A stretch of 64,000 nt of DNA, from positions 1,178,001 to 1,242,000 of the forward strand of contig JADJDJ010000001.1 of the NCBI GenBank assembly GCA_016702745.1. The letters run 5' to 3'. Positions within the stretch are counted from its first letter, which is position 1. Each line of letters starts with the position of its first letter. Source of the DNA: Chitinophagaceae bacterium (lineage in GTDB: Bacteria > Bacteroidota > Bacteroidia > Chitinophagales > Chitinophagaceae). Below are positions 37,573 through 48,538 of the stretch, one piece after another. Made by a program: the position numbers and the translations under genes. Below the pieces are notes generated by a model. That model saw only the letters and a list, made by a program, of their open reading frames with translations, was not told the DNA's origin and searched no databases.

Positions 37573-39094
37573 TTATACATCAAACCGGATACCCTGAGCC
37601 AGGGGCAGGGAACTGCTATAATTGATGGTATTGGTTTGGCGGCGCATATAAATTTTCCAGGCATCACTGCCGCTCTCCCTTCCACCGCCGGTTTCCTTTT
37701 CCCCGCCAAAAGCACCCCCGATCTCCGCACCGGATGTACCAATATTGACATTGGCAATCCCGCAATCACTTCCCGCCTGTGAAAGGAATTGTTCTGCTTC
37801 CCGCATATTGAGCGTCATGATAGAAGAAGAAAGTCCCTGCGGCACCCCGTTCTGAATGGCGATAGCTTCTTCGAGTGTTTTATAACGGAGCAGATAAAGA
37901 ATGGGCGCAAAGGTTTCATGCTGTACAATGGCATCATTTGGATTTGCTTCGGCAATACAGGGTTGTACATAACAACCGCTTTCATAGCCCTTTCCTTCCA
38001 GCACTCTTCCTTCCACAACAAAATGGCCCCCGGCCTTTTTGCATTTTTCAATCGCATCCAGGTACATTTTTACGGCATCCTGATCAATCAGGGGGCCCAC
38101 ATGGTTACTGGCATCCAAAGGATTTCCAATGCGTAACTGCTGATAGGCAGAAGCGAGTTTAGCCTTTACCGTATCATAGATGTCTTCATGAATAATGAGT
38201 CGTCTGGTGGTGGTGCATCTTTGACCGGCTGTACCAACTGCCCCAAACAGCGCTCCCAGAATGGCAATATCAAGATCCGCTTCTTTAGAAATGATGATGG
38301 CATTATTCCTCCCAGTTCCAGTAATGCCCGGCCTAATCTTGCACCCACAGCAGCGCCTACAGCCTTTCCCATCCTGGTAGATCCGGTTGCTGAAACCAGG
38401 GGACCCGGTTATCTGCAGCCATCCATTCGCCTACTTCCCGGCCGCCATTGATTATACAGGAAACACCTTCGGGTACCTGGTTTTGGCGAATACTTCTTTG
38501 ACTATATGCTGACAGGCAATAGAACAAAGAGGTACTTTTTCAGATGGTTTCCAGACGCAGACATCCCCGCAAACCCAGGCCAGCATACTGTTCCAGCTCC
38601 ATACTGCCACCGGAAAATTGAAAGCGGAGATCACTCCAACAATTCCCAGCGGGTGATATTGTTCATACATTCTATGTCCCGGACGTTCGCTGTGCATGGT
38701 TAATCCATGTAATTGTCTGGACAGCCCCACAGCAAAATCACAGATATCAATCATTTCCTGTACTTCTCCCAATCCTTCCTGCAGGCTTTTTCCCATTTCA
38801 TAAGAAACGAGTTTACCCAGGGGTTCTTTGTATTGCCGGAGTGCTTCCCCTATCTGCCGGACTACTTCCCCACGTTTGGGAGCAGGAACCAGTCTCCATT
38901 GCTGAAAGGCAGCTGTTGCCTTTACTGATCACGGCGTCATATCCGGTCCGGTCAGCAGCTGTAACAGCTCCGATTTTTTTTCCATCTACGGGAGAATAAG
39001 ATTCAATCAATGTTCCATTTCCGGAAAGCCATTCCTGGCCGGTACTAAGTCCACTGTTTTCGGGCTGAATGCGAAGGGTATGTAGGAAATCCAT
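37573..39094 (-). CDS. ALDH7-type aldehyde dehydrogenase, four frame breaks
   Basis: Fragments join into one 507-residue protein, the normal ALDH7 length, after one base is removed at about 38922 and one added at about 38481, 38400 and 38307. Typical ALDH7 blocks are HPLGIVGVISAFNFPVAVW, MGKAVGAAVGARLGRALLELGG, the catalytic Cys in GTAGQRCTTTRR and the end GGAFGGEKETGGGRESGSD. The family (antiquitin, AMADH) oxidises alpha-aminoadipate semialdehyde in lysine degradation and other aldehydes. Four breaks in one gene could mean real decay, but each repair is a single homopolymer base and all key residues are kept. Confidence 0.85.
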
Positions 39095-39115
39095 GCTGCA
39101 AGCAATTTTTAAGGA

Positions 39116-41036
39116 TCACAAAGTTATCTCAATTCCGCCGGATAACCATCTTCCGGGCATGGATGCACCCAGCAGATCACTATAGCTTTTATTAAAAATA
39201 TTATCAGCCTGAAAACTGAACCGGAAATGATTTTCCGGCAGTGCAAAACTCATCTTGAAGCCCATAATAAAGTAGGAAGGCGTAATCCGGGCCCCGATAG
39301 CAAGGGCCTCCCGGCTGTTTCTTTCTTTGAAGAGTCCGTTTACACCCAACGAAAAGGATTTGATGGTCAGCTGTCCGGTAAAATTTAACAGGTGTCGTGC
39401 ATGTGAGGATATATAAAAAGAAGGAACCGCATCCTCATTTTCCGAGCGAATAAAAGTATAACCGAGGGTTCCTGTGATGCTGCAATTGGAGCTGATCTTC
39501 TTTTTATACAGTACATCTGCTTCAAAGCCGGTTGTATTGATAGTTTCCAGATTGCTGGCCAATGAATACGTGCCGGCAGGACTCAGATTTTCTTTTCGTG
39601 GCATCTCAGCATAAGGAAGTAGGTGTCCAGTCGATCAGGTCGCGGTGCCAGCGCCGGAAAATGGTTGTTCTTAATTGCCAGCCATCCTTGCTGCGGTAGT
39701 CCATCCCGGCTTCCATGTTCCAGGATTGCTCTGCCTGTAGGGCAGGATTTCCAATACTTCCACTGGTGACCAATGCCTTGTTATAATTGTTGTATCGCTC
39801 TGTGAAATCAGCATCTCTGAACGATCGTCCTGCTGAAAATCTTACACTGAGTTTGGATGGAGACCAGGCCAGATTAATTTGGGGTACCAGGATGGCGCCG
39901 TAGTTTTCATCCCAATCGAGCCGGATACTTTCATGCAGGTGTAAATTTTTCAATGGCTCCTGATGAAAAATAGTATAAACAGCTCCATGCCATAAGCGAT
40001 GATTTCCTCTGTCATTGGATCGGATGGCTTTCCGCATCAACTGGATGCCTGATGTATAATCTGATTTTTTTCCCAGTCCTGAATGATAATAGACCTGCGT
40101 TGTAAAAAGGTTGGTCCGGTTGTCATTAGGAATGGAGGCGGGCCGGAACCAGTATTGATCCCGGAGTTGTTTATAACCTGCATCCAACTGCAGGATTCCT
40201 TTTCTGGTTTTTATTTCCATACGGAAATGATTCCACCAGCTGTTTACTTTTTCCCTGGCAGTATCACTGCTGAATGCGGTAAAGAAATTCTGTGCATTAA
40301 AAGAGCGCCAATCAGCCGCCGCCCGGAAACGGATGATCCAGTTTTTTCTGATCTGTGTGGCAAATGCAACATTGGTATTATGCAGATGAAAAAAACCATC
40401 AGTGCCCCTGAGTTGGGGGCCATTGGCATTATTGGATTGAAATCCTGCTGTGAAAACAGATTTCGAAGTGGCGATCCGGCCATACAGTTCCCCATTAAAC
40501 AAGTGCATATTCACCGGCAGTCAATCTTCCACGGAATTCTTTTTAGGTTGAAAAGTTTGCTGGTGGAAACTGCGGCTGATGATATTGATGACCCCGCCTA
40601 CCGCTTCAGAACCATATATCGCAGCGGCAGATCCTTTCAGTATTTCTATTCTTTCAATGTCAGCTGGGTTAAGCGGGATATAACTGTTGAAATGACCCGT
40701 TAAAGGGTCATTCAAACGGATACCGTCAATAATCACCAGTACCTGCTGAAAAGTACCTCCTCTTAAAATGATATTGCTTTGTGCGCCCTGTGGTCCTCTT
40801 TGTTGGACTTCCACACCGGGCAGGTAGCGTAATAATTCATCCAGCGAATGAACGGCCAATGTTTTAAAATAATCACCCCGGACACTGATCACATTTCTAC
40901 CGGTTTCTTTTTGTTGCTGTTCCAGTAAACTGGCAGTAATGGTGATATTACTCAGTTCCTGTATACTGTCCTGTGCTTTGATTCCGGTAATTAAAAAGAA
41001 ATAAATGATGAAAGCAGTTAAAATATTCCGGCCCAT
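39116..41036 (-). CDS. TonB-dependent receptor (BtuB-like), one frame break and one in-frame stop
   Basis: Signal peptide (1-21, GIKAQ), plug domain (about 30-160: NVISVRGDYFKTLA, LPGVEVQQRGPQGAQSN, IDGIRLNDPLTGH, IEILKGSAAAIYGSEAVGG) and a barrel to the C-terminal IEITL. A TGA at 40521 interrupts the frame but reading continues in phase (GTG at 40514); a CGA-to-TGA change would explain it. At about 39615-39620 one surplus base shifts the frame (TPTPYAEMPRKENL after repair). The repaired length is 639 residues, usual for BtuB-like receptors. The ligand is unknown; vitamin B12 is only suggested by size and architecture. The leader is too short for a cobalamin riboswitch. Confidence 0.8.
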
Positions 41037-41051
41037 AAATGTGGTTTAATT

Positions 41052-41081
41052 TCAGCCATTGGCTGAGAGGCCGCAAAAATA
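41052..41081 (-). promoter_or_regulatory. Promoter element and inverted repeat before the TonB receptor
   Basis: TATTTTTG (minus strand, 41074-41081) is an exact TAnnTTTG match, 37 bases before the ATG. Between them TCAGCCA-A-TGGCTGA (41052-41066) is a perfect seven-base inverted repeat, placed where an operator or a small mRNA hairpin could act. Confidence 0.55.
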
Positions 41082-41137
41082 GGGGCTGGTTAAAGGAAAA
41101 TCCTTTCACCGGTGTAAGTTGACAAACACTTTACAAT

Positions 41138-41952
41138 TCAGTATTGTTCCTGTTGGTTGGGGAAATCAGCTGATTTTACATCTTTGATATATTGCTGAAC
41201 GGCACTGGTCGCCATTTCATGGATGTTCAGATATCTTCTTAAAAAGCGGGGTTTGAATTCAGTATTGATCCCCAGCATATCATGCATGACCAAAACCTGT
41301 CCGTTACAACCGCCGCCGGCGCCAATACCAATGGTTGGTATATGCAGACTTTGGGTTACTTCTGTGGCCAGTGTAGCCGGGATTTTTTCCAGCACAATAG
41401 CGAAGCAACCGGCTTCTTCCAGCAGTTTGGCATCTTTTCTTAATTTATTAGCTTCTTCTTCTTCTTTGGCCCGAACCGTATAGGTTCCGAATTTATAAAT
41501 GGATTGTGGGGTGAGTCCCAGGTGTCCCATCACCGGAATACCGGCTGAAACAATTTTTTTAACTGAATCAAGTATTTCTTCCCCGCCTTCCAGTTTTACA
41601 GAATGGGCACCGGTTTCTTTCATGATGCGTATCGCAGAAGCCAGGGCAACATCCGGATTTGATTGGTAATGTCCAAAGGGCAGGTCCACCACCACGAGGC
41701 ATCGATTAATACCTCTGATCACAGACTGAGCGTGATAGATCATTTGTTCCAGTGTAATCGGAAGTGTTGTTTCATGCCCGGCCATTACATTGGAAGCAGA
41801 ATCACCTACAAGGATAACATCAATACCTGCTCCATCGATAATACCGGCAAATGAAAATCATAAGCCGTGAGCATGGCGATTTTCTCACCGGCCTGTTTCA
41901 TTTTCAGGAGTGTGTTGGTGGTGACTTTTTTAATTTCCTTGTTGACTGACAT
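41138..41952 (-). CDS. panB: Ketopantoate hydroxymethyltransferase, one frame break
   Basis: A 271-residue protein once one T is restored in the run at about 41853-41857 (LTAYDFSFAGIIDGAG). The ATG at 41952 gives the normal start (MSVNKEIKKVTTNTLLKMKQ). Metal- and substrate-binding motifs are present: VGDSASNVMAGH, VVDLPFGHYQ, KLEGGEE, IGIGAGGGCNGQVLVMHD. PanB makes ketopantoate for CoA synthesis; panC lies 5 kb away on the same strand. Upstream of the start is a repeat-rich spacer. Confidence 0.93.
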
Positions 41953-41953
41953 C

Positions 41954-42060
41954 TTGGGTATTTGGTATTAGGAATTGGGTATTGTTTTGATCGCCGTAGC
42001 CTTAGCGAAGGCGGGATGTTGGGTTATTACGATATTAAGATATTGAGATATTTGGATATT
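41954..42060. repeat. Stem-loop repeat with flanking TATTGGG/ATATTGAG words
   Basis: The core CGCCGTAGCCTTAGCGAAGG begins at 41992 (GCCTT-AGCG-AAGGC hairpin). Left flank: TTGGGTATTTGGTATTAGG-type words (41954-41984). Right flank: GATATTAAGATATTGAG-type words (42031-42060). It is the same element as in ribF and at 56835-56932. Confidence 0.8.
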
Positions 42061-42110
42061 CTACGGTGTATTGATTACTTTATACAATATCGTAGGCGAC
42101 CACCCGTTCC

Positions 42111-43030
<920 letters not shown>

Positions 43031-43050
<20 letters not shown>

Positions 43051-45130
43051 TCAGTGCCTGTGTTTTTTTGTACAGATAATTATAAGTCTCTACCTGGGAA
43101 CGGATTTTCTTACGGGTCGTTGTTACATATTCATTATTCAACTGGTTATCGAGCCACCTTGCCTTCACATTATCCTGGAGCTGGATATTCAGAATATCCT
43201 TGAGTTCCATTTTTAGTTCATCATTCCATACCGGGCAGGTTACTTCCACGCGGTGTTCCAGATTGCGCAACATCCAGTCGGCCGAAGATATATAAACTTT
43301 CTCTTTGCCCCGGTTGTGAAATACCCACACGCGGGCATGTTCCAGGTATTCATCCACGATACTGATGGCACGTACCGGAATTTCAAATTTTTTCTGATCC
43401 GAGTACATGCAATAGATGCCGCGGATGATCAGCTTTAACTGTACACCGGCCCTGGCTGCTTCATATAATTTCTGGATCAGGTCTTCATCAGAAAGCGAAT
43501 TCATCTTCAGGGTGATGGCAGCCGGTTTTCTTTTCCGCGCTGCTTTGATTTCTTCATCAATCAGGCGAAGCATTTCCTTTTTAACAATGGAGGGACTGGG
43601 GATGATGAATTTACAATCCCGCATAAAAGCTGCACCGGTCTTGGGTTGTTCCAGGTAATTAAAAATCCTGTTCACATCCCCCATGATCTTCTGGTTAGAA
43701 GTCAGGAGGCAATGATCGGCATATACTTTGGCGGTTCTTTCGTTCAGGTTGCCGGTACTGACAAATCCATACCAGTTGAAATTATTGTCTTTTGTTTTTT
43801 TCCGGATCGAACAGATCTTGGCATGAACTTTCATATTGGGTATTCCCACCAGTACTTTGGCTCCTTCTTCTTCCAGCCTGTTCTTCCATTCAATATTGGC
43901 TTCTTCTTCAAACCTGGCCCTGAGTTCAATCACCACCACCACTTCTTTGCCATTGCGTACCGCATTGATCAGGGCATTGATGATTTTAGATTGCGGGGCG
44001 AGGCGATAACAGGTGATCTTGATAGTGGTCACATCCGGATCAAAAGCTGCCTCCCGGATCAGGTCAATCAGGGGCAGGAAAGAATGATAAGGGAAATGCA
44101 GGAGGATATCCCTTTCCATGATCACATCCGATACCCTGCGTTCAGTAAGCAGGGGGTGATCAAAGGGTTTTTTCCGGTTCCTTTTTTCTTTAAATACATG
44201 TTCCGGAAAATCCATGAAGTGCCGGAAATTATGGATACGACCACCCGGAATCAGGTTATCCCTTTTCGTGAGGTTAAGCCGCCTCACCAGGTATTCCAGC
44301 AAACCCGGATCCATTTCCCGGTCATACACAAATCTGACTGGTTGTCCTTTTCGCCTGTTTTTGATTCCTTTTTCCAGTTTCTGAATCATGCTGGTGGATA
44401 CATCTTCGTCAATATCAATTTCTGCATCCCGGGTCACTTTGAAAATATGTGACTGGTACTGATCATAGCCGAAATAGGAAAAAATATCAGGAAGGTTAAA
44501 GCGGATCACATCTTCCAGCAGGATGATATGTGTTTCATCTGGTTTGGGCGAAGGGAGTATCTTGAAACGGCCCTGCATACGGCTGGGGACTTCGATCAGC
44601 GCATATTTTCTTTTCAATGCACTTTCCTTTTTCCACATCACCACTCCCAGGTAAATAGATTTATCGCGCAGGGCCGGGAATTCGGGGATGCTTTCAATCA
44701 TCAGCGGAATCACATCTGAACTCACTTCTTCTTCAAAATAATTCCTTACAAATTCTTTTTGCTCGCTGTTCAGTTCCTTTTCAGTTTTCAGGAATATTTT
44801 TTGTTGATTCAGTTCTTTCAATACTTCCTCCCAGATCCTGTTGAACTCTCCCTGCTGGTTCAGCACATTCATCTGGATTTCATCAATGATCTGCTGGGGG
44901 TTATTTTCCAGGTGCATCTTGGCTTTGTTCCCAAACTGAATCATCCGGCGGAGGGTGGCTACCCTGACCCGGAAAAACTCATCCATATTATTTGAAAAAA
45001 TGCCGAGGAAGCGGATACGTTCCCTCAAGGGCACACTCAGATCGGCTGCTTCCTGTAAAACCCTGGCATTAAAAGCAAGCCAGCTGATATCCCGGGCAAT
45101 GGTTTTGCGTTTTGGATGTGGATGGGACAT
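43031..45130 (-). CDS. ppk1: Polyphosphate kinase 1
   Basis: A 699-residue protein of normal PPK1 length with the four usual domains: N-terminal ISWLAFNARVLQEAAD and FFRVRVATLRR, then two phospholipase-D-like halves. The histidine that is phosphorylated lies in KVHAKICSI, and the second conserved His in YADHCLLTSN. The last block SSADWMLRNLEHRVEV is typical. It makes polyphosphate from ATP. A TATCTTTA element (7 of 8) precedes the ATG by about 25 bases. Confidence 0.96.
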
Positions 45131-45193
45131 AGAATGAATTTTCAGGTTTAATTAAAGATAAGAATCCGGTGAAGTGAGAAATATTAAGTTTTA

Positions 45194-45691
45194 TCAGTCC
45201 GGCCGCTGTTCCCTTATTTTTTCTATCAGTGAAGTGGTGGAGAATCCTTCCAGAATCGGGTTAATGATGACCTCCCCGCCATTATCAATTACTTCACGGG
45301 CACCGGCCACCTGGTCAACGGTATAGTCACCGCCTTTGACCAGTACATCTGGCATGATGGCAGTAATCAGGTTTATTGGAGTATCCTCTTCAAATATCAC
45401 CACCGCATCCACCATGAGCAGTGAAGCCAGCAGGAGAGCTCTTGATTCCTGTGAATGTACCGGACGGCTTTCTCCTTTCAACCGTTTTACGGATGCATCT
45501 GCATTGAGCCCGACAAAAAGGAAATCACCTGTTTTGGCGGCTTCGGATAATGAAAAAATATGCCCCTGATGAAGGATATCAAATACACCATTGGTAAAGC
45601 ATATTTTTTTCCCGCTGAGCCTTAGTGCTCCTGCTTTTTTAGCGGCTTCCTCCCGGGTCAGTATCCTGGAAGGGATCAGGTCAGCTCGTTT
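45194..45691 (-). CDS. rfaE2: D-glycero-beta-D-manno-heptose 1-phosphate adenylyltransferase
   Basis: A stand-alone RfaE2/HldE-C-type nucleotidyltransferase. CFTNGVFDILHQGH contains the nucleotide motif HxGH, followed by GLNADASVKRLKG, RPVHSQESRALLLASL and VKGGDYTVDQVAGAREV. It makes ADP-heptose for LPS core or, in some bacteria, for surface glycoproteins. No ATG occurs before the domain; the TTG at 45691 is my choice (a longer frame from TTG at 45754 would overlap the upstream gene by 74 bases). The start is therefore uncertain. No hldA (RfaE1) gene is nearby. Confidence 0.85.
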   Translation of the reverse strand, partial: KRADLIPSRILTREEAAKKAGALRLSGKKICFTNGVFDILHQGHIFSLSEAAKTGDFLFVGLNADASVKRLKGESRPVHSQESRALLLASLLMVDAVVIFEEDTPINLITAIMPDVLVKGGDYTVDQVAGAREVIDNGGEVIINPILEGFSTTSLIEKIREQRPD

Positions 45692-46695
45692 CAAGGTTTC
45701 TTTTTTTATTATAAAATGGGATGGCAACAAAACTAATGATTCCGCCAAAGACAATCACGGCTGTAGTGGCCAGCCAGAGTATCCAGCCAAATGCGGTGGC
45801 TATGGCTTCATTTAATCCGTATAACATCATTGTTTTTTCAATCATGAATGCATAGGCGCCAATACCACCGGGAGAGGCCACCATACCAATGCTGCCTGCA
45901 GACAAAATCGTAAAGGCTTCCCGGATGCCATAGATTTCAGTCTCCCTGAAAGCCATAAATCCGATATAGCCACCGAGGAAATAAAGCGTCCATAAAGCAA
46001 TGGTTAAAAAAATAAAGGACCATTTCTTTTTCAGGTGCCTGATGGCTCCCACGCCTTCAGCCATTCTCCAGCCGATTTTTTTCAGGATGGCCCATACATC
46101 AGCCACTGTTTTTTTTCCGGATATACATCCAGATCAGCAAGGCCAGGATTCCCAGGCCCAGTACAACCAGCATGATCCAGGAATAGGAGGCCGAACTGCT
46201 GCTATCTGTCTGTTTACTGTTAAAGAAAGTATCCATGATCCTGGAATAAAGATCCGGCTGGATCGCCAGGGTGATGCCGAATATGATTAATAATGTGAGT
46301 GCGTCAATGATTCTTTCGAGGATGATCGTACCAATCAGTTTGTCCACCGGAATTTTTTCATAACGGCTGAGGACGGTGCATTTCACGACTTCTCCTAAAC
46401 GGGGCACCCCCTGATTAACCAGGTAACCGATCATGACGGCAAAAAAAGCATTCATCTTGGAACTAGGATAGCCAAGGGACCCGATCAGTAGTCTCCATCG
46501 CATGGCCCTGACATAGTGACTCAGAAAGAGAATTATAAAAACCGGAATGACCAGCCAGTGCCTGGCATTGGCAAATGCTGTTTTGATCTTTGCCAGTTTT
46601 TCATCATCCAGGTTTTTCAGAGATAGCCAGGCGAATAAAATTCCAAGTCCTAAGAATATGATGTACTGGAGTATGGTACGGAGTCGCTTATTCAT
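45681..46695 (-). CDS. Flippase-like integral membrane protein (LPG synthase TM family), one frame break
   Basis: Fragments 46099-46695 and 45681-46106 join into one 337-residue protein if one base of the A8 run at 46109-46116 is removed (MYIRKKTVADVWAIL). About eight membrane segments are visible. The pattern SHYVRAMRWRLLIG, NQGVPRLGEVVKCTVLSRYEKIPVDK and ASPGGIGAYAFMIEKTMM fits the lysylphosphatidylglycerol-synthase transmembrane family (UPF0104). Members move or modify lipids; the synthase catalytic domain is absent. An A8 run could in principle allow transcript slippage, but given the other breaks an error is more likely. It overlaps the rfaE2 start region. Confidence 0.85.
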
Positions 46696-46723
46696 GTTTT
46701 TGTTAGGGGTACAAATTACTAAA

Positions 46724-47590
46724 TCATTCTGTTGCTTTCTGAATAAGCATATTATCTATTAATCTCACTTCAGACAGAAAAGCCGCAATCAGTGCTACCA
46801 GTTCTTCCTTTCCATCCCATACTTCGGTAAGGGTGAGGTTCCGGGCATTGGCCAGTTCCACATAATCGGGGCGGAAGCCCTGACTGATTAAAATAGCAGT
46901 TATTTTTTGTTTGATGTTGTTCAGTTTACCGGCCTCCAGTTCATTCCGGATCTGTAATAAACATTGATGGATCAGGGCCGCTTTTTCCCGGTCAGCCATA
47001 TTCAGGCGCATATTCCGGCTGCTCATGGCCAGTCCGCTTTTTTCACGCAGGGTAGGGCAGATATGGATTTGGATCCGCTTGCCTGTATCTCCCATTAATT
47101 CCAGCAATCGGGTAATCACCAGACATTGCTGATAATCCTTCTGACCCAGCATCAGATGATCGGGCTCCACAATTTCAAGCAGGCGTTCTACAACCGTACA
47201 TACCCCCTGAAAATGACCGGGCCGGCTGGAGCCATCCAAAACAGTTTCGAGGTAACCCAGATCGTATTTTTTGCTGGCGGGACCGCCATTAGGATAGATT
47301 TCCTTTACATCGGGCAGGAAAAGGGCCATGGTACCGGCCGCTTCCAGTAGCTCAATATCGCTTTCAATCGTCACCGGATACTTGCTGAAATCAGCCGGGT
47401 CATTGAATTGGGTAGGGTTTACAAATATGCTGCAGACCGTGACCGCGGCCTTATTCAAGGAAGTTTCAATCAGGGATAAATGTCCCGGATGTAGGGCACC
47501 CATCGTGGGTACAAAACCAATACTTTTTCCGTTTTTTCGCTGACTTTCAAGCCAGTTACGGAGGTCAGTTATTTTTTTAAATAAAATCAT
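46724..47590 (-). CDS. panC: Pantothenate synthetase
   Basis: A 288-residue protein with the family motifs GFVPTMGALHPGHLSLI (HxGH nucleotide motif), VNPTQFNDPADFSKYP, GQKDYQQCLVI and LAMSSRNMRL. It condenses pantoate and beta-alanine with ATP to pantothenate. The start ATG at 47590 is followed by a hydrophobic/basic N terminus as in relatives. It is divergent from the glycogen-synthase-like gene. Confidence 0.97.
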   Translation of the reverse strand: MILFKKITDLRNWLESQRKNGKSIGFVPTMGALHPGHLSLIETSLNKAAVTVCSIFVNPTQFNDPADFSKYPVTIESDIELLEAAGTMALFLPDVKEIYPNGGPASKKYDLGYLETVLDGSSRPGHFQGVCTVVERLLEIVEPDHLMLGQKDYQQCLVITRLLELMGDTGKRIQIHICPTLREKSGLAMSSRNMRLNMADREKAALIHQCLLQIRNELEAGKLNNIKQKITAILISQGFRPDYVELANARNLTLTEVWDGKEELVALIAAFLSEVRLIDNMLIQKATE

Positions 47591-47648
47591 TTCTATAACC
47601 GTTTGCGGGAGAATTGATGAGAATCACTTCAATTCGGCTTAAAATAGT

Positions 47649-47656
47649 TACCTTTG
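47649..47656 (+). promoter_or_regulatory. TAnnTTTG promoter element
   Basis: TACCTTTG, exact consensus, 38 bases before the ATG of the glycogen-synthase-like gene. Confidence 0.65.
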
Positions 47657-47694
47657 CTGCCTTTTATAAAAGGGATTAAAACAAAAGAACACCC

Positions 47695-48510
47695 ATGTCA
47701 GCAAAGAAAAGAATTTTATTCATCGCAAATGAAATGTCACCCTACCTGGAGTTGACAGAGTTTTCAGAAATAGTGAATAAGCTGGCGATCAAAGCTAACG
47801 ACAATAATTTTGAAGTCCGTTGTATCATGCCCCGTTTTGGGGTGATCAACGAACGCCGCCACAGGCTGCATGAAGTGGTCAGGCTCTCCGGAATCAATGT
47901 TTCGGTGGACAATGATGACCTGCCCCTGCAAATTAAGGTAGCCTCCCTTCCCAGTGCCCGTCTACAGGTTTATTTTCTCGATAATGAGGAATTATTCAAA
48001 AGGAAGTTCATTTTTCATGATGAAAATGAGAAATGGTTTGAGGACAATGACCTTCGTACCATCTTTTACTGCAAGGGAGCCCTTGAAACGGTGAAGAAAT
48101 TTGGCTGGCCCCCGGATATTATTCATTGCAGCGGCTGGATGACCGGTCTGATACCTGCTTATCTCAAAACTGTTTACAAGAAAGAGCCTGTTTTTGCGCA
48201 TAGCAAAATCGTGTATACCGTGGGGCAGAATACATTCAAGGAAAAGCTGGGTACCGGTTTCATTAAAAAGGCCCTGATCCATGCTTCACTGAAAGAGAAG
48301 GACCTGGAAGTGTATAAAGAAGGAACTAATACGGCTATTTTCCGGGGTGGTGCCAGCTATGCTGATGCGATTACATTCGGGGCTGAAAAAGTGGATAAAA
48401 AATTACTGGAAGAATTCTCTAAAGTGCGGGGAAAGAAGACGTTGCAATTTGATCCGGAGGGAGATTTAACAGACTATTTACAACTCTATAGCGACCTTGC
48501 GGGCAAATAA
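47695..48510 (+). CDS. Glycogen/starch synthase-like protein (N-terminal GT5 domain only)
   Basis: A 271-residue protein that covers only the N-terminal half of a glycogen synthase: ILFIANEMSPYLELTEFSEIVNKLA replaces the usual KxGGL loop, then FEVRCIMPRFGVINERRH, FYCKGALETVKKFGWPPDIIHCSGWMTG and IVYTVGQNTF. The C-terminal ADP-glucose-binding Rossmann domain is missing, so normal synthase activity is doubtful. The KxGGL motif has no lysine-glycine pair here. Such short forms are widespread in Bacteroidota next to DUF4270 genes, as here (28-base gap), so this is a conserved variant, not a truncation. Confidence 0.82.
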   Translation: MSAKKRILFIANEMSPYLELTEFSEIVNKLAIKANDNNFEVRCIMPRFGVINERRHRLHEVVRLSGINVSVDNDDLPLQIKVASLPSARLQVYFLDNEELFKRKFIFHDENEKWFEDNDLRTIFYCKGALETVKKFGWPPDIIHCSGWMTGLIPAYLKTVYKKEPVFAHSKIVYTVGQNTFKEKLGTGFIKKALIHASLKEKDLEVYKEGTNTAIFRGGASYADAITFGAEKVDKKLLEEFSKVRGKKTLQFDPEGDLTDYLQLYSDLAGK

Positions 48511-48538
48511 AAACACTCACCCTTCCTAAACCAGTTTT

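Noticed and set aside
41037..41137. Cobalamin riboswitch before the BtuB-like receptor
   Set aside because: The promoter element at 41074-41081 leaves about 35 bases of leader; no B12-box-like sequence is present.
46099..46120. Programmed frameshift or transcript slippage at the A8 run in the flippase-like gene
   Set aside because: An A8 run can slip, but 20 other breaks of the same kind lie in this window, many at runs too short to slip. One error process explains all of them.
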